Origin: JAAYDI01 sp052034005 | Lineage (GTDB): Bacteria; Planctomycetota; Planctomycetia; Pirellulales; Pirellulaceae | Assembly: GCA_052034005.1 (NCBI GenBank) | Contig: JBPOJB010000006.1 | Coordinates: 1-58,258 of the forward strand | Direction: 5' to 3' | Length of the DNA: 58,258 nt | Shown: positions 37,264-44,865 of the stretch, piece after piece | Layout: each line of letters opens with the position of its first letter | Position numbering within the stretch: the first letter of the stretch is position 1 | Program-made: the position numbers and the translations under genes | The notes under the pieces: generated by a model | Told to the model about the DNA's origin: nothing | Database searches by the model: none | What the model saw: only the letters and a program-made list of their open reading frames with translations

Positions 37264-37398
37264 GGGGGACAGCGGTGGCGCCGCGCGCAATGGCAGGCCG
37301 TGCGATGTGCGCGTCCACGTTCCCAGGTGTCGGACGGGATGCTTTGCTGCCGACGAACGAGTGGCTCAGACGGGACCCTAGTTGTTCTGGAGAGGACA

Positions 37399-37830
37399 GT
37401 GGGGTGGTGAAAATCGGGGAAGACTTCGCCTGTCCTGTTTTGGGAAGATTTGTTCCATTGGTGATCGTTTCTGGACGTCGATGAGCAAGGCCGTGTGTCC
37501 GTACCGGCGGGATAGGGACGCATGGCTACGCCCGGGATTAGGTCCGTCCCGTTGGGACTCGGGTCTGGTGGGTGGACGCGACCCAGGGCTGCGGCCCGGC
37601 TCGCACGGCTCGCCGGGCCTGCGCCCTGGGCTGTGATAGAGATGTCCCTTCGGGACGGAAGAGACCGCACCCTGATCTGAGCGATCCTGGATGGGGAAGG
37701 TGTCTGTTGCTGTTCGAACCACTGCACTACTCTGCCTTCTTCCCTTCTGCACTCTGCACTCCTTGTTCTGCACTCTGCACTCGTTTTCTGCTCTTCTTCC
37801 TTCCCGCTTCTCCGCTCCAGGTTTTTCCCC
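37399..37830. repeat. Composite repeat cluster G-F-B-C
   Basis: Module G (37,399-37,535), module F (37,549-37,722, about 95% identical to 541-720), two module B units and module C cut at CTCCGCTCC. Here module F sits where A sits in the other clusters, so modules are exchanged as units. Confidence 0.82.
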
Positions 37831-37872
37831 AGCTGGGGCTCCGGCCGGCCGACGGCGGACACGGGCGGGTTC

Positions 37873-38063
37873 CGGCACACGCCCGGCGTCCGCGGCCGGA
37901 TGTACACGCCGTGGCTGAAGAGATACGCCCTGCTGGGTGAATGCGGAGACCTGTTGCAGGCAGGCGGCTCAAGGTAATCTGTACCGGACGACCTGCGCCG
38001 GACAGGTGTTGAGGCACCTGGCGGCTGCAGCGAGGATGGCGGACGCGGCCGCAGCTGCGTGTG
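37873..38063 (+). pseudogene. Displaced copy of the 3' end of the gene at 31,128-32,840
   Basis: About 190 bp match 32,737-32,903 (over 90% identity by eye): the last 35 codons of the barrel gene, its TAA stop and roughly 60 bp beyond. A 24-bp insertion lies near the right end of the copy. Codon-changing differences include Leu to Arg and Phe to Cys, so it has drifted. It has no start and is a remnant of a duplication or rearrangement. Confidence 0.8.
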
Positions 38064-38114
38064 CTGGGCGGCAACAGTCCGTGTTTTTTCCATCTGGACT
38101 GGACGAGGACGCGC

Positions 38115-40517
38115 ATGGGCAAACGCAAAGGAACGAAGCGCGCGGTGGGCATCCACGAGCAGTTGCTGGAGCTTCTGGGTACGGTGAATCGTCCGGGCGA
38201 GTTTTGTACTGCGGGCGATCGGCCGATGCTGATGCCCGGCCTGGAAGTCCACGGTCTGGGGCCGCTCCGACTTCCGCTGGGCACCGCGCAGGCCCGGCGG
38301 CTGATCAAACTCGGTCGGCAGGCGCCGTACGGGAAGGGTACGAAAACGGTCGTTGACACAGCGGTGCGGCGCTGCTGGGAGCTGGATCCAAAGCAGTTCA
38401 CCCTGACCAACCCCCAGTGGAAAACCATGATTGGTGAGATCGTCACCGACGTCGAGCAGGCGCTGGGGCTAACCGGATACAAGTTGACGCCGCATCTGTA
38501 TAAGCTGTTGCTCTACGAGCCGGGGGGCTTTTTCCTGCCGCACCGGGACGGGGAGAAGCTCGACCGTATGGTCGCGACGCTGGTCGTCGGCTTGCCCGCC
38601 GTGCACACTGGTGGCGAGCTGATTGTCCGGCATGATGGTCATCAGCGGACGATTCGCTACCGCGGCGCCGCGGCGGGCACGGAATTGAGCTACGCGGCAT
38701 TCTATGCCGACTGTGAGCACGAGGTTCGACCGGTGCAGAGCGGTTACCGGCTGTGCCTGACGTACAACCTGACGTTGGCTGCCGGGCGCGGGAAGAAGGG
38801 GCTGACCGCCCCAGCCTACGGCGAGACGATCGCGGAGCTTGGCCGCCGCCTGGCGACCTGGTGCGAAAGCCCTGATGCCGGGAAGCTGGCCGTCACTCTC
38901 GAGCACCGTTACTCGCAGAAAGGCCTGTCGTGCGACATGCTCAAGGGGGTGGACCGCGCGCGGGCGCAAGTGCTTTTCCAGGCGGCGGCCCAGGCAGGCT
39001 GCGTCGCGCACCTGGCGCTCGTCACGCTCTGGCAATCCGGGGAAGCCATGGGGGCCTACGGCGACTACTTCTCCAGACGCTACGGCAGGCGCGGCGATTA
39101 CCATTGGTCGGACGATGAGGACGAAGACGAAGATCGGAATGAACAGTATTCCAATGCGACGCCCGGCCCTTATCAGATGGGTGAAATCTACGAGGCCAGC
39201 CTGTCAGCCGACCACTGGTCTGACAGCACGGGGCAGCGCGTCGCGCTGGGTGAAATACCGCTCCTCCAGAGCGAACTCGTCTCGGCGATGCCGTTGCTGG
39301 ACGGGGCACCGAGTGAGGAGGATTTCGAAGGGTATACTGGGAATGCGGGCATGACGCTGCAGCGGTGGTACCGCCGGGCTGCGGTGGTGGTCTGGCCGCG
39401 CACCAGGCATTTTCACGTGCTGTGTGCTGCCGGCACCGACGCGGCGGTGGGGGGCCTCAAGTCGCTCTGGTCGCGCGCGCGGCGTGGGACGAAAAAGCAG
39501 CGCGAGGAGCTGCGCGCCGAGTGCCTTGCGTTTGCGGCGGCCATTATCGATACCTGGAGGCCACGGCAGGACGCCTATTATCATCGTTGGGAGGAAGAGC
39601 GGCCAACTCGCGATTGCTTCCCCGACTTGCTCTGCGAGCTGGATGACGTTGCACTGGTAGGGCGATTCGTGGCCGAGGTGCTGACCGCTGATCCGCACCT
39701 GTCGCTGGACAAGTCGTTCGTGACGCTGTGTCAGACGCACGGTTGGTCCAGCTGCGCCGGGGAACTCGAGCAGTTGATGGCCGCCACGACCGTTGCCAAC
39801 GCCAATCGCAACGTCGAATTGTTGCGGATCGTCTGTGCGGCGCGCGATCGGAACGAGGAACGCCTCACGCTGGCGTCCCACCTCTGCGCCAAGTTCGTGG
39901 CGGCGTTTGAGGCGGAGGAGGTGAAGAGGGCACAGCACGACTGGAGACTGCCGCGGCTGGATCGAAAAGCGCTGCTCATCGCATCGATCAAAGCGATGCT
40001 GGCCGTCGACGCGGAAGCGTCGCTCGCCCGCCTGCTGACCTATGCCCTGGGGCGCACGACGTTCGATCTGACCGATGTCCACCTAGGTGCCGCGTTTGCG
40101 CTGGAGAAGCTGCTGCTGAAACGGCCGACGACGAACCCGGCGGTCAGGGAGTGGCTGGCCGCTTGCCGCCGCGAGCTGGAACAACGCACCGCCGAAGTGC
40201 CCCGTGAACCGACCGATTTCCGGCGGAAGGCCAGACTCTCGTGCAGCTGCCAGGACTGCCAGGCGCTGAGCGAGTTCCTGGCGGATCCGCATAGGAAAGA
40301 GGCCCATTTCCAGATGGCGGAGCGGCGGCGCAGCCACCTGCAATCGATCATCGCTCAGGATCGCTGCGACTGTACGCACACCACGCTGCGCCGCAGTAAT
40401 CCGCACATCCTGCTCTGTACGAAGACGACGGCATCCTATGAAGCTGCCCTGAAGACCTATGAGCGCGACTGCGCGAACCTCGCGCGGCTGTCTGACCTCG
40501 AACGCCGCCTGAAATGA
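38115..40517 (+). CDS. Large 2OG-Fe(II) oxygenase-domain protein with C-terminal zinc motif
   Basis: An 800-residue cytoplasmic protein. Residues about 120-220 form a 2-oxoglutarate/Fe(II) dioxygenase: His143-x-Asp145 (HRD), His202 (CEHEV) and Arg212 (SGYRLCL) are the metal and 2OG ligands. The following 500 residues are helical with an acidic patch (DDEDEDED), and the last 120 have CSCQDC plus CDCTH, a likely zinc site. The family is found in bacteria and resembles prolyl-4-hydroxylases; the substrate is unknown. GAGGA precedes the ATG at 38,115. Single gene. Confidence 0.75.
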   Translation: MGKRKGTKRAVGIHEQLLELLGTVNRPGEFCTAGDRPMLMPGLEVHGLGPLRLPLGTAQARRLIKLGRQAPYGKGTKTVVDTAVRRCWELDPKQFTLTNPQWKTMIGEIVTDVEQALGLTGYKLTPHLYKLLLYEPGGFFLPHRDGEKLDRMVATLVVGLPAVHTGGELIVRHDGHQRTIRYRGAAAGTELSYAAFYADCEHEVRPVQSGYRLCLTYNLTLAAGRGKKGLTAPAYGETIAELGRRLATWCESPDAGKLAVTLEHRYSQKGLSCDMLKGVDRARAQVLFQAAAQAGCVAHLALVTLWQSGEAMGAYGDYFSRRYGRRGDYHWSDDEDEDEDRNEQYSNATPGPYQMGEIYEASLSADHWSDSTGQRVALGEIPLLQSELVSAMPLLDGAPSEEDFEGYTGNAGMTLQRWYRRAAVVVWPRTRHFHVLCAAGTDAAVGGLKSLWSRARRGTKKQREELRAECLAFAAAIIDTWRPRQDAYYHRWEEERPTRDCFPDLLCELDDVALVGRFVAEVLTADPHLSLDKSFVTLCQTHGWSSCAGELEQLMAATTVANANRNVELLRIVCAARDRNEERLTLASHLCAKFVAAFEAEEVKRAQHDWRLPRLDRKALLIASIKAMLAVDAEASLARLLTYALGRTTFDLTDVHLGAAFALEKLLLKRPTTNPAVREWLAACRRELEQRTAEVPREPTDFRRKARLSCSCQDCQALSEFLADPHRKEAHFQMAERRRSHLQSIIAQDRCDCTHTTLRRSNPHILLCTKTTASYEAALKTYERDCANLARLSDLERRLK

Positions 40518-40683
40518 CCCGTACGCCCGCCGCCGGCAGAGACGCGCCCACGCGCCAGTGGCGGGGCCGGTCACCGGTAAACCGCGCGCGACAAACCGAA
40601 TCAGAGTGTCTGGTTCTCGGTTCTCGAGGAGCCTGAACGGGCCACCTGACGCAAGATTATCCGCCTGCTTGGACAGGTTCTGA

Positions 40684-40696
40684 CCAACCTGGTTGG
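40684..40696. promoter_or_regulatory. 13-bp inverted repeat upstream of ARPP-1-type gene
   Basis: CCAACC-T-GGTTGG lies 26 bp before the ARPP-1-type start and ahead of its AGGAGG ribosome binding site (40,709-40,714). It may be an operator or a small hairpin in the leader; nothing shows which. Confidence 0.3.
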
Positions 40697-40721
40697 GTAT
40701 TCTTGTGGCAGGAGGCCCATT

Positions 40722-41633
40722 ATGAACGTTACCTTTCCCGAAATCTGTGTTGGTGACCCGATCCGTCACGCGAGTCTGGCGGTGTTTCCGCTCTTTGCCG
40801 AGCCCGGCCCGGCTGTCGCTTATGAACTGTCGGACGAAGCGATCCGCCGGGGCTCCGTCGCTGTCGAAGAAGTCTCCGAGGCGGGGTCTGTACCCGAGTT
40901 GGCCGTGCACAACGAGGGCGATCTTCGCGTTCTCTTCCTGGAAGGGGAGGAACTTGTCGGCGCCAAACAGAACCGGATCCTGAACACCAGTGTGCTGATC
41001 GCCGCGCACAGCAATTCCAGGATCCCCGTCAGCTGCGTGGAAGCAGGCCGGTGGGGTTACAAGTCGCGCCGCTTCGGCTCGAGCGGCACGCACTCGCCGG
41101 CGGTGTTGCGCCGCGTGCTGAAGGCTTCGGTATCGCGGTCGGTGCGCGAAAAACGAGGGCATTATTCCGACCAGGGCTAGGTGTGGAAGGAAGTGGCTCG
41201 GCAGCAGATGGCGCTCGGGGCCGTCTCCGGCACCCATGCCATGTCCGACACGTTCGAGACGCACCGGGCTCGCCTGGAGGAGTTCAAGCAGAAGCTCCGT
41301 TACGTGGAAGGCGCGGTCGGCGCAGCGGTGGCGGTGGGCGGGAAAGTCGTGACGATCGACCTGTTCGACAAGCCGGCCACCTGCGGTCGTGTGTGGAACC
41401 GACTGCTCTCCGGGACCGTCCTGGACGCGCTCGAAGTCCAGCTGGCTGAAGAACAAGCGGAAGCTGGCGATGTCCAACGCGTGTTGGCGGGACTCCGGGA
41501 GTTGCCCTGGGAGTCGGCGGGCGCGGTAGGCGAAGGCGAGGAGTACCGGGCGGAATCCCCCGCAGGCGACCACGTGTCGGCCCTGGTTTTCGCCGGCACG
41601 CTGATCCACGGCAGCGTAGTCTGTGGAGCGTGA
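40722..41633 (+). pseudogene. ARPP-1-type domain gene (DUF6569), interrupted by an in-frame TAG
   Basis: One frame of 304 codons with a TAG at codon 153 (41,178-41,180). The two halves are continuous in homology: IAAHSNSRIPVSCVEAGRWGY before, and WKEVARQQMALGAVSGTHAMSD after, the pattern of the ARPP-1 family. A single C-to-T change (CAG to TAG) would explain it. A GTG follows the stop immediately, so a restarted second half is conceivable. Function of the family is not established. AGGAGG supports the ATG at 40,722. Confidence 0.7.
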
Positions 41634-41768
41634 CGCCTCCGCCCCCGCCTGAATACAACACCGGTGCTGTTGTCGTCGAGGGTCCGCATGTGGTAAGCTG
41701 GTGCGGTTGCAGGACTTGCAGCCGAGGTGCCGGCTGCGCGAGGAACGTGGAAAAGGATTCGCCATCTC

Positions 41769-43571
41769 ATGGATGCGGCTCTGATGACGGGAGAGGCGGG
41801 CGTGTATCGCACGCCCGGTGGCATACCCGTGCGGTTCCGAGTCGAGGATCGGGGCTTTCTCGGCCAGCGGGGTCAGGCTACTCGCGATCAGCTGCTGCTG
41901 CACTTGACGCTGGGGCGTCTGCAGTTGCTGCGCGGCTTCGACCAGTTGCTGTGCCTGGAGGGCATTCACGGTGTCGAGCATCTGCCGCACCAGATCGAGA
42001 CGGTCCGCAAGGCGTTGCGCCGGTTCCACGGCCGCGTTCTGTTGGCTGACGAAGTGGGGCTGGGCAAGACGATCGAGGCCTGTCTCTTGCTGCGCGAGTA
42101 CTTGTTGCGGGGCCTGGCCCGGCGGGTGCTGATCCTCGTCCCGAATCCGCTGGTCACTCAGTGGCAAGACGAGTTGGAGGGGAAGTTCGGCCTGGATTTC
42201 CAGATCCCGCCGCGCACGGCACAGAGCGCGCAGCCCGACTACTGGGAAAGCCATGAGCGCGTGCTGGTTTCGACGTCGTTCGCACGCAGTGGCTCGCGTC
42301 CGGCAGCCATCGCGTCGGCGCCGTGGGACATCGTGATTGTGGACGAGGCCCACCACTGCAAGAATCCCCAGACCAAGCTCTGGCGCCTGATCAACTCGCT
42401 GCAGCGACGCTACATGTTCTTGCTGACCGCCACGCCGGTCCAGAACAATCTGGTGGAGCTGTACAATCTCCTCACCCTGCTGGAACCCGGTCACCTGCAG
42501 ACCGCCAAGGAGTTCAAGCGGCAGTTCGTGACGCGCGGGAGCCCGCGTGACCCGCGCAACCGGCAGCGGCTGCGCGAGTTGCTGGGCGAAGTCATGATCC
42601 GGAACACGCGCAGCCTGGTCCAGATCGATTTGCCGCCGCGCTACGCCCAGACGATCGTGGCCGTGCCCGGGCCGGACGAACACCAACTCTATGCGGAAGT
42701 GAGCCGGTTCCTGCGCCGCAGCACGGTGCCGGACGCGTCGACAACGCTGCCCGACGATGCTCCATCGGAGGGGCAGGAGCCGGGTGAGCGCGGGCTTTCG
42801 CGCCTGCAGATCCGGTCTTTATTGGCCGCCCTGGGGAGCCACCCGGCGGCGGTTGCCGGCGCCTTGGAGAGGCTGGCGGCGGCAGACCCGGAGGCGGCAC
42901 GCCTGCAGCAACTGGCAGCACGGATCACGCACTCGGCGAAGGATGACCGACTGCTCGAGCTGCTGCGCGACAGCCACGGGCATAAGGTGCTCGTCTTCGT
43001 GCACGCGCTCCGTACACTGCATCGCATCGAGGACTTGCTCGCGGGTGCCGGGATCCACTTCAGCACCTTCTCGGGTGAACAGTCGCGGGCGGACAAGGAT
43101 GCCGCCGTGGAGCGGTTCCGCAGCGATGTGCCGGTCATGCTCTGCACCGATTCGGGCGGCGAGGGGCACAACCTGCAGTTCGCCGATACGCTGGTCAATT
43201 ACGACTTGCCTTGGAACCCGATGCGGATCGAACAGCGGATCGGCCGCGTGCATCGCTACGGCCAGACCCGCGATGTGTTCGTCTTCAATCTCTGCACCGA
43301 GAACTCGCTCGAGTCGCGGATCCTCGCCCTGTTGAACGACAAGATCCGGATGTTCGAGCTGGTCATCGGCGAGATCGGCTCGATCCTGGGCAACTTGGAG
43401 GAGGGTGAGGAGTTCGAGTCGGTCGTGCTGCAGTTGTGGATGAAGGCGGGCGACGAACGGCAACTGGAACAGGCCTTTTCATCGCTGGGCGACGCGTTGC
43501 TGGACGCGCAAGCGCAGTACCTGCAATCGAAGGAACTCGACGACGCCCTGTTCGGCGAGGATTTTGAATGA
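41769..43571 (+). CDS. SNF2-family DNA-dependent ATPase/helicase
   Basis: A 600-residue protein with a superfamily 2 SNF2-like motor. Motif I is ADEVGLGKT (about 93-101), motif II DEAHH (192-196), motif III LLTATPVQNN (219-226) and motif VI QRIGRVHRYGQ (about 489-499). It resembles HepA/RapA-like and phage SNF2 helicases. It probably translocates on double-stranded DNA or displaces proteins. The start codon at 41,769 has AAGGA upstream. The stop overlaps the next start (ATGA), so the two form an operon. Confidence 0.85.
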   Translation: MDAALMTGEAGVYRTPGGIPVRFRVEDRGFLGQRGQATRDQLLLHLTLGRLQLLRGFDQLLCLEGIHGVEHLPHQIETVRKALRRFHGRVLLADEVGLGKTIEACLLLREYLLRGLARRVLILVPNPLVTQWQDELEGKFGLDFQIPPRTAQSAQPDYWESHERVLVSTSFARSGSRPAAIASAPWDIVIVDEAHHCKNPQTKLWRLINSLQRRYMFLLTATPVQNNLVELYNLLTLLEPGHLQTAKEFKRQFVTRGSPRDPRNRQRLRELLGEVMIRNTRSLVQIDLPPRYAQTIVAVPGPDEHQLYAEVSRFLRRSTVPDASTTLPDDAPSEGQEPGERGLSRLQIRSLLAALGSHPAAVAGALERLAAADPEAARLQQLAARITHSAKDDRLLELLRDSHGHKVLVFVHALRTLHRIEDLLAGAGIHFSTFSGEQSRADKDAAVERFRSDVPVMLCTDSGGEGHNLQFADTLVNYDLPWNPMRIEQRIGRVHRYGQTRDVFVFNLCTENSLESRILALLNDKIRMFELVIGEIGSILGNLEEGEEFESVVLQLWMKAGDERQLEQAFSSLGDALLDAQAQYLQSKELDDALFGEDFE

Positions 43572-44602
43572 GCGATACGTCCATCCAAGTCCAACTGCGT
43601 GATTTCACCCGGCATCTGATCGAGCAGACCGGCGGGATCGTCGAGTGGCCCGCGGACCAGCCGCAGGGGATGGCCTTGGCGCCCCGCGAGGTGGCCGCCT
43701 GCCTCGGCCAGGCTGACGAGTCGTTTCCGGTGGCGGTGAGCGCCGTCGACCACGGACTCTCACTGGACCTGGGTGGCCAGTTCCTCGACGCGGCGGCCCG
43801 CACGCTGGCCACCTATGTGCCCGCCCAGGGCGTGTTCGCGCTGCCGTATCTGCCGGTCAAGAAGTCGGAGTTCCAGCGGACCGTGGACCAGGCTTTCGGG
43901 TGGCAGAACGCGCGAGGCAGGGTCGTCCAAGGCAGCGTCACGTCGATCGTCTACCACACGTGGTGGTTCCATGCCGCGCTGCGATCCGAGGACGTCTGGG
44001 AGTCGTTGGTGGATGTGACCGTCAACTGCGATGCCGGCATCTGCACGGCGCTGGACGGTCTGTTGGACGTCGCAGGCCTGAAGCCCGCCGGCGGCCTGGC
44101 CCGCACGCCGGACACGACGTTGGAGACGGCCGCGTCGCACGCACAGCAGCGCGTTCTGCTCGAAGCGCGCCCATTCCTGGATCGCATGGAGAAGCGACTT
44201 GAACGCGACCGCCAGCGGCTGCGCCAATACTACCGGGCCCTGTTGCGCGAGACGGCCACGCCCACCCGTCGCGTAAAGACCGTGCCGAGTGCGGAGGAAC
44301 TGGCTGCGCGCGAGCGCGCCGTGAAGCTCGAGCTGCGGCGCAAGCTGGTGGAGCTGGAAGAATGTTATGTGTTCGAGGGCCTGGTGCGGCCGGCGGCGTT
44401 GGCCGAGTTCCACGTCCCGGGGCTGGCCATCGACGTGCGCATCCAACGCAAGACCGCGACACGCATATTCCGACTGTTCTGGAACGGCATCCAGAAGAAG
44501 CTCGAGCCCCTGCGGTGCGCCGGCTGCGGCAGAGGAGCCTACAATCTGTGGTTCACCAACGACGAGGTCGAACCGTTCTGCGCGGCGTGCCGCGATGCGT
44601 GA
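43568..44602 (+). CDS. Zinc-ribbon partner of the SNF2 helicase, unknown function
   Basis: A 344-residue protein I cannot name. An N-terminal mixed alpha/beta region (1-190) is followed by a long charged coiled coil (about 195-285) and a C-terminal zinc ribbon with Cys317, Cys320, Cys338 and Cys341. It overlaps the helicase gene by 4 bp, so stoichiometric co-expression is likely and it may be a DNA- or target-recognition subunit. No nuclease or methylase motif is visible. Confidence 0.7.
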   Translation: MSDTSIQVQLRDFTRHLIEQTGGIVEWPADQPQGMALAPREVAACLGQADESFPVAVSAVDHGLSLDLGGQFLDAAARTLATYVPAQGVFALPYLPVKKSEFQRTVDQAFGWQNARGRVVQGSVTSIVYHTWWFHAALRSEDVWESLVDVTVNCDAGICTALDGLLDVAGLKPAGGLARTPDTTLETAASHAQQRVLLEARPFLDRMEKRLERDRQRLRQYYRALLRETATPTRRVKTVPSAEELAARERAVKLELRRKLVELEECYVFEGLVRPAALAEFHVPGLAIDVRIQRKTATRIFRLFWNGIQKKLEPLRCAGCGRGAYNLWFTNDEVEPFCAACRDA

Positions 44603-44865
44603 CCTATCGGGAATGACAGGTCGCAGGCACTCTGTATTTTCCACCATCCGCGCCAGGCCGCGCTGACGCCGCTCAGGCATGGGGTCCACTCCTGTTCAGG
44701 CGCGGTCGAGTGGGGTATGGTGGCCGCGAGGGGGGATCGGGAAATCGAAGTGCCGCAGGGGGGCACGCTAGCGGGTCACGGGCGCACGGAGCGCAACCAG
44801 AACGAGCGGGCGTTCCGCGGGCACCGCGCGCCGAGCGCGGCCATCCGAGATGGGGAGCGATAACC

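Noticed and set aside
41178..41180. TAG recoded as an amino acid (pyrrolysine or suppressor)
   Set aside because: No pyl genes or other in-frame TAG codons are seen in the window; other genes use TAG as a stop.
40083..42686. 867-codon minus-strand frame opposite the oxygenase, ARPP-1-type and helicase genes
   Set aside because: It spans several real plus-strand genes and their intergenic regions, is Arg/Gln/His-rich as expected of antisense frames, and has no domain.
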